From Variovorax sp. PBS-H4 (lineage in GTDB: Bacteria > Pseudomonadota > Gammaproteobacteria > Burkholderiales > Burkholderiaceae_C), in contig NZ_LR594675.1 of NCBI RefSeq assembly GCF_901827205.1, positions 186,001-250,000 on the forward strand: a stretch of 64,000 nucleotides of DNA. The letters run 5' to 3'. Below are positions 8,576-16,723 of this stretch, in pieces. The position numbers and the translations under genes were made by a program. The notes beneath the pieces are model-generated. The model was not told the origin of the DNA, searched no databases, and saw nothing but the letters and a program-made list of their open reading frames with translations. Positions within the stretch are counted from its first letter, which is position 1. The number at the start of each line of letters is the position of its first letter.

Positions 8576-9715
8576 ATGCCCACCCAAGCCTACGTCAATC
8601 CAACGCTGCTGCGCTGGGCGCGCGAACGTGCAGGCCTCGACTTGGAGGATACGGCACAAGCGGCGGGCGTCAAAGTGCAGCAGTTGGCTGCGTGGGAGGA
8701 CGCTGAGAGCCGCCCAACTTTCAGGCAGGCGCAAAAGCTCGCTCATGCGGTGCATGCTCCGTTTGGATATCTGTTCCTGCACGAGCCGCCCAACGAAGCA
8801 CTCCCGTTGCCAGACTTGCGAACTGTCGGCGGCGCAGCAGTTCCTCGGCCGAGCGTGGACCTCCTCGAAACCGTCCGCATTGCCTTGCGACGTCAGGAGT
8901 GGTACCTCGAGTACCAGCGAGACCATGGGCTCGAGCCCCTGCCGTTTGTGGGTCGCTTTGGCGTTCATTCGAACGTCGTCGACGTGGCGGCCGATATGCG
9001 CCAAGTGCTGGACCTCGAAGCAGAACAAGGACAGCGCACCTGGGAAGCGTATTTCCGCGACATCGTCGATGCCGCTGAACGCGTGGGCGTGCTGGTAATG
9101 CGCAGCGGTATCGTCGGTAACAACACTCGACGCAAACTAGACGTCGGCGAGTTCCGTGGTTTCGCCATCAGCAACCCGCTGGCGCCCGTCGTGTTCATTA
9201 ACTCTGCAGACGCGCCGTCGGCCCGTCTTTTTACCCTGCTGCACGAATTGGCTCACATCTGGCTCGGCAGTAGCGGCGTCTCGAACTTGGCCCCCGGCAA
9301 CTCTCGTCGAGAGGAGACGTTCTGCAATGCGGTCGCAGGCGAATTTCTGGCGCCGCGTGAACTGTTCGTGCCACTTTGGGAGTCGGCAGCTCCCGAGATG
9401 GCCCAACGGCTTGCAGAACTGGCTCGGCGATTCCATGTGAGTCGACTCGTGGTCATGCGAAGGGCGCTGGATTTAGGCTTGGTCGACCATGCGACGTACA
9501 CGGAGCGCTATCTTGCGGAACTGGCCGCCTTTCGCATGTTAGAAGGCGGCGGCGGAAATTTTTACCGCAATGCCGGGGCAAAGAACAGCCTCCGATTCGC
9601 GCAGGCCGTCGTCACCGAGGCCCTGAGCGGTCGAATGTTGCTGCGCGAGGCGGGCCGCCTCTTAGGAGTGCAGCCGAGCAAGATTCGTGAGTTTGCGGAG
9701 CAAGTTGGCGTATGA
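8576..9715 (+). CDS. XRE helix-turn-helix / ImmA-IrrE family metallopeptidase (antitoxin-like)
   Basis: 379 residues. An N-terminal XRE-type helix-turn-helix (about 10-60; RWARERAGLDLEDTAQAAGV, then LAAWEDAESRPTF) is fused to an ImmA/IrrE zinc protease domain with HELAH at 223-227 and a downstream EETFCNAVAGEFL helix supplying the third ligand region. ATG 8576 was chosen because it precedes the helix-turn-helix directly; the frame opens earlier at 8486. The stop overlaps the next start by 4 bp (ATGA), so translation is coupled to the DUF4411 gene. Such two-gene units are known as toxin-antitoxin-like modules, the protease/HTH protein being the antitoxin and repressor. Confidence 0.88.
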   Translation: MPTQAYVNPTLLRWARERAGLDLEDTAQAAGVKVQQLAAWEDAESRPTFRQAQKLAHAVHAPFGYLFLHEPPNEALPLPDLRTVGGAAVPRPSVDLLETVRIALRRQEWYLEYQRDHGLEPLPFVGRFGVHSNVVDVAADMRQVLDLEAEQGQRTWEAYFRDIVDAAERVGVLVMRSGIVGNNTRRKLDVGEFRGFAISNPLAPVVFINSADAPSARLFTLLHELAHIWLGSSGVSNLAPGNSRREETFCNAVAGEFLAPRELFVPLWESAAPEMAQRLAELARRFHVSRLVVMRRALDLGLVDHATYTERYLAELAAFRMLEGGGGNFYRNAGAKNSLRFAQAVVTEALSGRMLLREAGRLLGVQPSKIREFAEQVGV

Positions 9716-10209
9716 GTTATCTCCTAGATGCGAACACCCTCATCGAAGCGAAAAACCGCTACTACCAGATGCACATTTGCCCCGGTTACTGGACTTGGCT
9801 GACGCGCGGGAAGGAAGCCGGCACGCTTGCGAGCGTGGAGAGTGTCGGGGCGGAGCTGCGGCGCGGCACTGACGACCTCGCCGAATGGGCCGTCGCTCAT
9901 GCGGATTTGTTCATGCCCGAGTCGGATGAAGCTACGCAGATTGCGTTTGCAGAAGTCGCAAGTCACGTAGCGGCTCAAGCTCTTGCGATGAGGGCCGGCG
10001 CTTTGGACGAATTCCTCAGCGGGGCCGACCCTTGGCTGATAGCAAAGGCACGCGTGACCGGCACCACCGTCGTCACGCACGAACAATTGAATCTAGACAT
10101 ACGTCGCAAGTTTCTGATTCCCAATGTCTGCCAGCACTTTGGGGTCGAGTTCATCAACACCTTCGACATGCTGGGCAGGCTTTCCGCAAGGTTTGTGCTC
10201 GCTGAGTAG
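9712..10209 (+). CDS. DUF4411 / PIN-like domain protein (toxin candidate)
   Basis: 165 residues. SYLLDANTLIEAKNRYY at the N-terminus gives the first PIN-type acidic residue (LLDAN), with later acidic positions near SVGAELRRG and in DPWLIAKA, and TVVTHEQ before the end. This layout matches the DUF4411 PIN-like family, commonly paired with ImmA/IrrE proteins. A metal-dependent RNase toxin role is inferred from the fold and pairing. The start overlaps the upstream stop by 4 bp. Confidence 0.82.
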   Translation: MSYLLDANTLIEAKNRYYQMHICPGYWTWLTRGKEAGTLASVESVGAELRRGTDDLAEWAVAHADLFMPESDEATQIAFAEVASHVAAQALAMRAGALDEFLSGADPWLIAKARVTGTTVVTHEQLNLDIRRKFLIPNVCQHFGVEFINTFDMLGRLSARFVLAE

Positions 10210-10413
10210 GCCGCCTCCACCTGCGCCGCCCGATGGACATAGACGTCCCGTTAGACCTGCTACGACCTCGACACTTGCCGTGCCCGCGCGTGACACTTAC
10301 TTCTACAGCCATGTGGTGCCGAAGCTGCCGGCGCCACCGATGGAACAGAGTCGGAGCACCTTCGGCGCATCTCGGCTAGATCCCGCCGGTCGATATGGAG
10401 CAATGACAGATCC

Positions 10414-11187
10414 ATTCTCGTCACCGGCGCGAGCGGCGGTATTGGACGCGCCGTTTGCACCCGGCTGGCGCAATCGGGGCATGAGCTGGTCCTTGCAGCA
10501 CGCGATGAAGGCAGGCTGCTTGCGCTGCGCGAGGAGCTGCGATCGATTCGACCGGGCCGCTACGAAGCGATCCCGGTCGACATGGGTGACGACGCTGGGA
10601 TTCCCGCCTTCGGCGAACGGCTCGCCGATAGGGGCTTATTGCTCGACGGCGTCGTGATGATGCCACCGCAGATGCCTCCCACAAACGACTGGGTACCGCC
10701 CAACGACACTTGGCGAACGCTGTTCCAGCGTAGCTTCATCTGCCCGTTGGGGCTGCTTAAGGCCGCGATCATTGCGATGGACGCCGACCCGGCTCGGGGC
10801 AGACGCGCCAAGGTGGTGATCATCTCGGCAATCACGTCGGTACAGGCGCTCGGCCACTACGCGACGAGCAATGTGCTGCGCTGCGCTTGGCTGGCCGAGG
10901 CGAAGACACTGGCGTTTGCGCTGGGCGAGCGCGGGATCCACGTCGACACCTTGTCGCTCGGCGCCACGCTGACGCCCGACTATTCGGCGTCGCTGCAACG
11001 GCGCGCCGACCAGGCAGGCATCAGTTTCGCTCAGCGGCTGGCCGACGAGACCTCGAACATTCCTTTGGGCAAGTATGGTCAGCCTGAAGAAGTGGCCGTC
11101 GTCGTCGAGCAACTGCTAGGCGCATTCTCGGATCACATGACCGGCGCGAACCTGCTGCACGACGGCGGATTTACGCGCGCGTACTGA
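10414..11187 (+). CDS. Short-chain dehydrogenase/reductase with doubtful start and altered active site
   Basis: The coding frame carries an SDR Rossmann loop (LVTGASGGIG) at about 10420-10449 and runs to the stop at 11187, about 257 residues. No ATG, GTG or TTG lies in frame between the upstream in-frame stop near 10290 and this loop; only ATT at 10414 or ATA just upstream could serve. An ATG at 10403 followed by four codons is one base out of frame, as if one base had been lost. The YxxxK motif reads YATSN, so the catalytic lysine is asparagine, and the NNAG motif is not recognisable. Either a pseudogene by frameshift or a non-canonical SDR with a rare start codon. Confidence 0.6.
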   Translation: MLVTGASGGIGRAVCTRLAQSGHELVLAARDEGRLLALREELRSIRPGRYEAIPVDMGDDAGIPAFGERLADRGLLLDGVVMMPPQMPPTNDWVPPNDTWRTLFQRSFICPLGLLKAAIIAMDADPARGRRAKVVIISAITSVQALGHYATSNVLRCAWLAEAKTLAFALGERGIHVDTLSLGATLTPDYSASLQRRADQAGISFAQRLADETSNIPLGKYGQPEEVAVVVEQLLGAFSDHMTGANLLHDGGFTRAY

Positions 11188-11246
11188 TCCCTGACTTGAC
11201 AACGTTAGCCACGACACCCAGGCTTCGGTTTAGGAGGAACTCAGCA

Positions 11247-11762
11247 ATGAATAAGCGACGAGTTCTCATGTTGGGCATGGCAGCCGTGACGACGATGTTC
11301 GGGCGTACCGCGGGGGCGCAATCGAAGAAGGTCCAGGGGGCCGGCACCGAAGCGGCCTTGCGAGAAGCCATCACCCAGTTCGAGAAAGCCTGGAACCGGC
11401 ACGACGTGAATGCCTGGCTGGCGTTGATGGCCGACGACGTCTGGTTCACGCAAACACAGGACTACTACGAGCGCATGAAGGGCAAGCAGGCGGTAAAAAC
11501 CACCTTCGAGTACGACGTGAAGAACACCGACCTGAAATGGGATGTCAAGCGCGTGCGGATGATGCCAGACGGAACTGCCAGTGTGGAATTGCGGCAGGTC
11601 GGACTGATCCCGCCCAAGACCGACGGCAAGTACAAGCGCGAGGACGTGAGCGATCCCAGCTTCAGCCGCTGGCGCTTCGAGGGCGGCAGGTGGCGGCTGT
11701 TCTTCTTCACCTCGCACAAGGGTTGGGCTCTGGCTGAGATGAAGAAGGATGGGCTGGAATAG
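11247..11762 (+). CDS. SnoaL/DUF4440-like secreted protein
   Basis: 171 residues. A strong ribosome site (TAGGAGGAAC) ends 6 bp before ATG 11247, which decides the start. The N-terminus (NKRRVLMLGMAAVTTM, then AGAQ) is a signal peptide, and the mature part resembles the NTF2-like fold: FEKAWNRHDVNAWLALMADD is the typical opening helix of ketosteroid-isomerase-like proteins, and WRFEGGRWRLFFFTSHKGW the closing strands. No catalytic residues can be assigned; most members act as binding or unknown-function proteins. It follows the SDR on the same strand by 59 bp. Confidence 0.7.
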   Translation: MNKRRVLMLGMAAVTTMFGRTAGAQSKKVQGAGTEAALREAITQFEKAWNRHDVNAWLALMADDVWFTQTQDYYERMKGKQAVKTTFEYDVKNTDLKWDVKRVRMMPDGTASVELRQVGLIPPKTDGKYKREDVSDPSFSRWRFEGGRWRLFFFTSHKGWALAEMKKDGLE

Positions 11763-12058
11763 CAAGGAGCTTTGCTGCTGTCCCGGAACGACGGTTCCTG
11801 GCGACCGCCGAATTCCGCGACGGTCCGCTTCGTTGGAAGCTGGTCGACAGCAACGGGCCCGGTTCCGGCCCATCAGCTTGAACGGCCGCTTTCGGGAAAG
11901 CCGAGTGACCGCAATGGCGCGCAGAGCAGCCACTCGCATCGGCCTCTTCCACGGTCTGCACCCCGGTCTAAAGCAGCCTCACGACGTTGCCCGTCGCAAG
12001 CTCGGCACGGAGTCGCAACGAGATCCAAGAAACAGCATCTAGCAGGCCTGTCAATCCA
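11763..12058. other. Intergenic stretch without recognised gene
   Basis: About 296 bp between the SnoaL-like gene and the convergent XRE gene. Open frames here are short and of ordinary composition for GC-rich noncoding DNA. No clear terminator or repeat was seen. Confidence 0.4.
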
Positions 12059-12301
12059 TCAGGGCTTCAAAAGCTGATACGGCTTCAGTTGCAGCGCAAA
12101 GGCCAAGCGCTCAAGGTTGTCGAGCGAGATGTTGCGAGCTTGTCGTTCCACATGGGCCACGAACGTCCTGTGTAGGCCAGCCTCCAGAGCAAGGGTCTCC
12201 TGCGACCATCCCTTCTGCGTCCGCGATCGAATGAGATTGACGGCAAGCACCTCTCTTGCCGAAAGGTCGGGTTGCTTGGCAGAGCTGGTTGGGCTGGGCA
12301 C
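12059..12301 (-). CDS. Small XRE-family regulator
   Basis: 80 residues, essentially one Cro/C1-type helix-turn-helix: LIRSRTQKGWSQETLALEAG, then TFVAHVERQARNISLDNLER. A dimeric DNA-binding regulator of the single-domain type often found beside restriction-modification or toxin genes. No partner gene is adjacent on the same strand. A 12-bp direct repeat lies 25-51 bp upstream of its start and is a candidate autoregulatory site. Confidence 0.85.
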   Translation of the reverse strand: MPSPTSSAKQPDLSAREVLAVNLIRSRTQKGWSQETLALEAGLHRTFVAHVERQARNISLDNLERLAFALQLKPYQLLKP

Positions 12302-12325
12302 TGCGCTGGAGTCTCATGTGGTGCT

Positions 12326-12352
12326 GCTTTTAAGTCAGCCGCTTTTAAGTCA
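12326..12352. promoter_or_regulatory. Direct-repeat operator candidate for the XRE regulator
   Basis: GCTTTTAAGTCA occurs twice, at 12326-12337 and 12341-12352, 15 bp from start to start, just upstream of the XRE gene (start 12301, minus strand) in locally AT-rich DNA. Tandem sites at this place fit autoregulation. The distance from the start also allows overlap with the core promoter. Binding is inferred. Confidence 0.45.
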
Positions 12353-12475
12353 CAATATGCGACTGAACTTCAGGATATTGATTTGACGTTGCGTACTGGT
12401 CTGGACGCCATCCTGTCCTGGCACTCAATGGCCTCGCCCGCGGTCCTCACAAGATCCATGGTGCTCTGAGGCCCC

Positions 12476-12706
12476 ATGCCCCTCGCCCTGCTCCACCGCA
12501 TCGCCCACGCCCGCTTTCCCCACGTCCTGACCAACGACGCGGACATCGAAGCCGTCCGCGTCCTGATACTGGCGGGCCACGTGAAGGCCGCGATGCAAGT
12601 GACGCTCGATCCTTGGGGCGGAGGTCCGCAGACGGGCGTAGTGGTGCGCGACATCACGGCCTTGGGGCGAATGGCGCTGATGCATTGGCGGCCCGACGGG
12701 GAATAG
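12476..12706 (+). CDS. Small hypothetical protein
   Basis: 76 residues, starting PLALLHRIAHARFPHVLTN and holding DIEAVRVLILAGHVKAA and a C-terminal DITALGRMALMHWR. The amphipathic pattern and acceptable codon use suggest a real short protein, and I have an impression of similar small proteins in Burkholderiales, but no function is known. It ends just before a palindromic intergenic repeat and converges on the hybrid histidine kinase. Confidence 0.5.
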   Translation: MPLALLHRIAHARFPHVLTNDADIEAVRVLILAGHVKAAMQVTLDPWGGGPQTGVVVRDITALGRMALMHWRPDGE

Positions 12707-12774
12707 GCAGAGAGAGTTGAGCGCAGTCTTGATAAACGGTGCGCTGTATTGGGGGCTGCGTGCCCTCACCCCCG

Positions 12775-12795
12775 CCCTCTCCCAGGGGGAGAGGG
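12775..12795. repeat. CCCTCTCCC/GGGAGAGGG palindromic repeat
   Basis: A perfect 9-bp inverted repeat with a 3-bp loop between two convergent genes, preceded by CCCTCACCCCCG. Similar GC-rich CCCTCACCC...GGGAGAGGG elements are scattered between genes in many proteobacterial genomes. It may act as a bidirectional transcript end, though no T-run follows. Confidence 0.6.
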
Positions 12796-12812
12796 AGCAA
12801 GACAGGGGCGAG

Positions 12813-14807
12813 CTAGCCTCGCAAGCGCTGGGTCGCCAAGGCCTCGCCGAGCAGGGCGAGCAAAGCGTGCGGCTGCAGTGGCTTTCCCAAGTGAGCGTCG
12901 AAGCCTGCTTCGTTCGCCTTGTCATGGTCCTGCGGCCTGGTAAAGGCCGTGTGCGCCACGGCAAAGACCTTCGGCCGGCCATCGGTGCTCTCCAGGTGCC
13001 GCACCTCGCGGATCAGGTCGTAGCCATCGCGTCCGGGCATGCCGATGTCGCTCACCAGCACGTCCGGCCATTGTTCGCCGAGGAGCTGCAGGGCGCTCTC
13101 GTAGTCGCAGGCGAGGCGCACCGCGGCGCCGGCTTCGGCCAGGACCACGGTCAGGATCTCGCTGGCATCGGCGTTGTCCTCCACCACCAGCACGTTGACA
13201 TTCGCCAGGCTGTGCGCGGCGCGCTCGTCCGCGTGCTGTGCATCGGCTTCTTCCAGCTGGACGATCGGCACGTCGCCGTTGGGCAATGCACGGATCGACA
13301 CGTGCAGGGTGGTGCCCCGCTCTTCGCCGGCGCTGTCTGCCGAGATGGTGCCGCCATGCAACTCGACCAGATTCTTGACGATGGACAGCCCCAGCCCCAG
13401 GCCGCCATGCCGGCGGTTGTCCGGAGAGTCGCTCTGCGAGAACCGGTCGAACAGGTGCGGCAGGAAGTCGCTGGCGATGCCCCGCCCGAAGTCCTGCACC
13501 GAGAGCAAAAGCTGGTCGTCCTGCCTGCCCATCTCGATGCGAACGCGCCCGCCGTCGTCCGAGAACTTGATCGCGTTCGACAACAGGTTCCACACGATCT
13601 GCTGAAAGCGCGTGGCATCGATGTAGGCGGGCGGATCGGCGCGGGCCTTGTCGAATTCGATCGTCACGCGCTTGGCCGCCGCGGGCTCGGACAGCGCCTC
13701 GATGGCGGAGGCCACGTGCGAACGCGGCTCGACCCATTCGCGATGCAGGCGCAGCTTGCCCGAGCTGATGCGCGAGACGTCGAGGATGTCGGCGACCAAG
13801 CGCGCCTGGGCCTTGACGCTGCGGTCGATGGCGTCGAGCCCTCTCTCCATCTGATCGGGCGTGCGGTTGCTGCGCCTCAGCAGGTGCACCCATCCGCCGA
13901 TGGCATTGAGCGGATTGCGCAGCTCGTGCGACAGCACGGCGACGAAGTCGTCCTTGGTGCGGCTCAGGCGCTCGGCCGCGGCGCGCGCCGCCTGCTCGCG
14001 CTCGAGCACCTCGCGCCGGCGGTTCTCCAGCTCGAAGCGTTCCGACACGTCGACACCGATGGCAACGCGCAGGCCCGCCTCGTCGAAGGCCGACATCTTC
14101 CATTCCAGTCGGATCCAGGAGCCGTCGCGCCGCTTGAGCGGAATCTCGCCGTGCCACGAAGCGGCGCGCTGCGACGTGCCGGCGAACTGCTCCTGCATCC
14201 GCTCGGTCCAATCCTCCGGCACCAGGGCGAAGACGGGCTGGCCGATCAGCGCTTCGCGTGTTTCGCCCAGCATGTTCACCATCGCCGGATTGACGTCGGC
14301 GAAGGTTCCGTCGGGCGTGATCAGCGCGAGGCCGATCGGGGCCTGGTCGTAGATCTCCCTGAAGCGCGCCTCGCTGCTGCGCTGCTTCTCCTCGGCCATG
14401 CGCGCGCGGATCAGCGCCTGCAAGGTCGCGACCAGGATGGGCGGCTCGACCGGATGGATCAGATAGGCGTCGGCACCGGCGTTGAGGCCGGCGACCTTGT
14501 CCTCGGCGCGTACGAAGGTGGCCGAAAGATGGACCACCGGCAAGGTGGAGGTGGCCGGCAGCGCCCGCAGCTCGCGGCAGACCTGGAACCCGTCCAGGTC
14601 CGGCAGATGCACGTCGAGCACCACGGCCGAGACCTGCTGCCTCGCCAGGCGCAGCGCCTCGGTGCCGGTGCCGGCCTGCAGGGTGGCGAAGCCGGCAGCG
14701 CGAATGACGCGCTCGGTGGCATAGCGCGTGGCCGGGTTGTCGTCCACCACCAGCACCGTGTGCAGGGAACGGTCGATCGTGATGCTGATGACCGGCTCGG
14801 GCGTCAT
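12813..14807 (-). CDS. Hybrid histidine kinase: REC-PAS-HisKA-HATPase-REC
   Basis: 664 residues, no membrane segment. Domains: receiver 17-132 (phosphoacceptor D65 in VVLDVHLPD), PAS about 145-260, HisKA with H294 (LSHELRNPLN), ATPase with N box near 408-416, DFGRGI at 439 and GGLGLGLSIV at 468, then a second receiver about 537-655 (D587 in VSDIGMPG, lysine in GKP). The N-terminal receiver reads YLIHPVEP where a lysine is normally found, so its phosphorylation chemistry may be altered. Last gene of the stressosome operon, overlapping the kinase upstream by 4 bp. It probably relays the stressosome state to unknown targets. Confidence 0.92.
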   Translation of the reverse strand: MTPEPVISITIDRSLHTVLVVDDNPATRYATERVIRAAGFATLQAGTGTEALRLARQQVSAVVLDVHLPDLDGFQVCRELRALPATSTLPVVHLSATFVRAEDKVAGLNAGADAYLIHPVEPPILVATLQALIRARMAEEKQRSSEARFREIYDQAPIGLALITPDGTFADVNPAMVNMLGETREALIGQPVFALVPEDWTERMQEQFAGTSQRAASWHGEIPLKRRDGSWIRLEWKMSAFDEAGLRVAIGVDVSERFELENRRREVLEREQAARAAAERLSRTKDDFVAVLSHELRNPLNAIGGWVHLLRRSNRTPDQMERGLDAIDRSVKAQARLVADILDVSRISSGKLRLHREWVEPRSHVASAIEALSEPAAAKRVTIEFDKARADPPAYIDATRFQQIVWNLLSNAIKFSDDGGRVRIEMGRQDDQLLLSVQDFGRGIASDFLPHLFDRFSQSDSPDNRRHGGLGLGLSIVKNLVELHGGTISADSAGEERGTTLHVSIRALPNGDVPIVQLEEADAQHADERAAHSLANVNVLVVEDNADASEILTVVLAEAGAAVRLACDYESALQLLGEQWPDVLVSDIGMPGRDGYDLIREVRHLESTDGRPKVFAVAHTAFTRPQDHDKANEAGFDAHLGKPLQPHALLALLGEALATQRLRG

Positions 14808-15691
14808 GGCGCGTGCTGCTCGCCCGGCGCCGAGCCGACCAGCCGAACCGGCAACACCACGGAGAAGACCGAGCCCTTGCCGAGCTCGCTCTGGACTTCC
14901 ACGTCGCCGCCGAGCAGCACGGCCAGGCGCCGGCTCAGGGCCAGGCCCAGCCCGGTGCCGCGCAGGCGCTTCTGCACCGGCGAGTCGACCTGCGCGTAGT
15001 CGTCGAAGACGGCCTTGTGGTGCTCGGGCGCGATGCCGATGCCGGTGTCGGAAACCGAGAAGCGGACGGAAGTCTCGGCGACGCGCGTCGCCTTCACGCG
15101 CACCTCGCCCTCGGGCGTGAACTTCAAGGCGTTGGAAATGAAGTTGCGCAGGATCTGCGACAGCTTGCGGTCGTCGGTATAGAGCCGCGGAAGTCCTTCG
15201 GGCTCTTCGAAGATGAGGGCAGTGGCCGGGTTCACGAGAACGGGCCGGAACATGCCGCGGAGGGCGGAGAACAGGTCGACCATCTCGAACCAGGCCGGCG
15301 AGATGTCGACGCGGCCGGCCTCGATCTTGGCGAGGTCCAGCAGATCGTCCACCATGTCGGCGAGCTCGGCCGCCGTCGAATCGACGAAGGCCACCTGCTT
15401 GTGCTGCTCCGGCGTGAGCTGCCCGTCGACCTGGTCGCTGAGGATGCGCGCGATGCTCCGGATGGCACCGATCGGCGTGCGGAACTCGTGGCTCATGTAG
15501 GCCAGGAAGCGGCTCTTGAGCTCGGTGGCCTTGCGCAGTTGATCCGCCTGCGCATCGAGCTCGGCATACAGGGCCACCACGCCGCGGTTGGTTTCTTCCA
15601 GTTCCGCACGCAGTTCGTCGGCTTCCTGACGGCTGGAGGCCAGTGCCTGAGCCAGTTCGGCGCTGTCGGACGCCGCTGCGGTGTTGACCAT
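14804..15691 (-). CDS. Soluble histidine kinase with N-terminal coiled coil
   Basis: 295 residues. A coiled-coil stretch (about 10-58, rich in A, E, L, R) leads into HisKA with H68 (YMSHEFRTPIGAI) and an ATPase domain with ISNALKFTPEGEV, SDTGIGI and GTGLGLALSRRL. It lacks any transmembrane or named sensory domain, so input probably comes from a partner protein, most likely the RsbT-like switch or RsbR/RsbS complex encoded upstream. It overlaps the hybrid kinase downstream (4 bp) and is 3 bp after the SpoIIE-like gene. Confidence 0.9.
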   Translation of the reverse strand: MVNTAAASDSAELAQALASSRQEADELRAELEETNRGVVALYAELDAQADQLRKATELKSRFLAYMSHEFRTPIGAIRSIARILSDQVDGQLTPEQHKQVAFVDSTAAELADMVDDLLDLAKIEAGRVDISPAWFEMVDLFSALRGMFRPVLVNPATALIFEEPEGLPRLYTDDRKLSQILRNFISNALKFTPEGEVRVKATRVAETSVRFSVSDTGIGIAPEHHKAVFDDYAQVDSPVQKRLRGTGLGLALSRRLAVLLGGDVEVQSELGKGSVFSVVLPVRLVGSAPGEQHAP

Positions 15692-15694
15692 CGG

Positions 15695-16723
15695 CTACTC
15701 CTTTCGGCGCAAGACCACGACGGTAGCGTCGTCGCGGTGTCGCGTATGGTCGCGCAAAAGAACGCAGGCGACCAGTGTGGGGTCGCGCTGAAGCAGGGGG
15801 CGGATGCGCTCGGCCGACCAGCGGGTCTCGATGCCGTCGCTGTGCAGGATCACGACCGCGTGCGGCGGCAGCTCGGCGCTCGTCACTTCAGGCTTGCGGA
15901 TTCTGATGCCGGCGGTTCCGTGCTGCGTGATGAAGGCCTTGTCGAACACGCCCGACACGATGCGCCCCGAGATGTTGCCTGCGCCGGTAAAGGTCAGGGT
16001 CGAGGCGGCAGCGTCCACGCGCGCGACGCACACCGCGCCGCCGCGGGTCGTCTGCAGCGCCTGGTGCACGCGCTCCAGGGTGGCGTGCAGCTCGGCGGCC
16101 GGAGCCTGCGCAAAGCTGGCCGTGGCTGCGAGCGACGCCTTGGCGGCCTCGGGGCCATGCCCCAGGCCATCGGCCAGGAGCACCGCGTTGCAGTCGGCAT
16201 CGGTTGCAGCTGCGGCCCAGGCGTCGCCGCTGACCGTTTCGCCGGGCGCCGGCAGGCAGACCGCGCCGATCAGGATCGACCCGGGACCTGGTCGGACCGT
16301 TTCGCGCCGCGAGCCGGCGGCGCGCACCCGGGCAACGCTGACGGTCCCTTCCGGCATGGTGGAATGGATCTCGAAGGCATCGGCGACGCGCTTCACGGCT
16401 CCCAGGCCAGTGCCCGGCGTGCTGCCCGAAGAGTGCCCGTCCCGCATGGCCAGCGCGATGTCGGGAATGCCGGGGCCTTCGTCGATGCCTAGGATTTCGA
16501 CCTCGCTCGCCTGCGGCCGCGCGGCGATCAGCAGCCGTCCCTGGTGGGCATGGCGCTGCAGGTTGGTGCCGAGCTCGGTGATCACCAGCGCCAGCCGGCC
16601 GGCATCGAGCTCGCTCCAGCCCATGCCGGCCGCGAGTTGCGCGGCGTGGCGCCGGGCCTCCCCGACGCGGCTGGCATCCTCCATGGGGAATGCCCTGTGG
16701 GTCCAGCCGGCGGTTACTTCCAC
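15695..16723 (-). CDS. RsbW-like ATPase fused to SpoIIE-type PP2C phosphatase
   Basis: 342 residues. The first ~135 form an anti-sigma-type ATP-binding domain (ALVITELGTNLQRHAH, then DEGPGIPD and GTGLGAVKRV). The rest is a SpoIIE/RsbX-like phosphatase with metal-binding aspartates in LLADGLGHG, LHSDGIETR and HRDDATVVV. In Bacillus, RsbX dephosphorylates RsbR and RsbS to reset the stressosome; this protein occupies that place in the operon but adds a kinase-like domain. It overlaps the RsbT gene by 10 bp. A reset or feedback role is inferred. Confidence 0.88.
   Translation of the reverse strand: MEVTAGWTHRAFPMEDASRVGEARRHAAQLAAGMGWSELDAGRLALVITELGTNLQRHAHQGRLLIAARPQASEVEILGIDEGPGIPDIALAMRDGHSSGSTPGTGLGAVKRVADAFEIHSTMPEGTVSVARVRAAGSRRETVRPGPGSILIGAVCLPAPGETVSGDAWAAAATDADCNAVLLADGLGHGPEAAKASLAATASFAQAPAAELHATLERVHQALQTTRGGAVCVARVDAAASTLTFTGAGNISGRIVSGVFDKAFITQHGTAGIRIRKPEVTSAELPPHAVVILHSDGIETRWSAERIRPLLQRDPTLVACVLLRDHTRHRDDATVVVLRRKE

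Noticed and set aside
10124..10657. Plus-strand open frame of 177 codons over the SDR N-terminus
   Set aside because: It crosses the DUF4411 end and the SDR start out of frame and has no family pattern; the SDR frame explains this DNA.
12717..14999. Very long plus-strand open frame (760 codons) opposite the histidine kinases
   Set aside because: It is the antisense shadow of the hybrid kinase. The translation is rich in H, R, G and lacks any domain, while the minus frame has complete kinase motifs.
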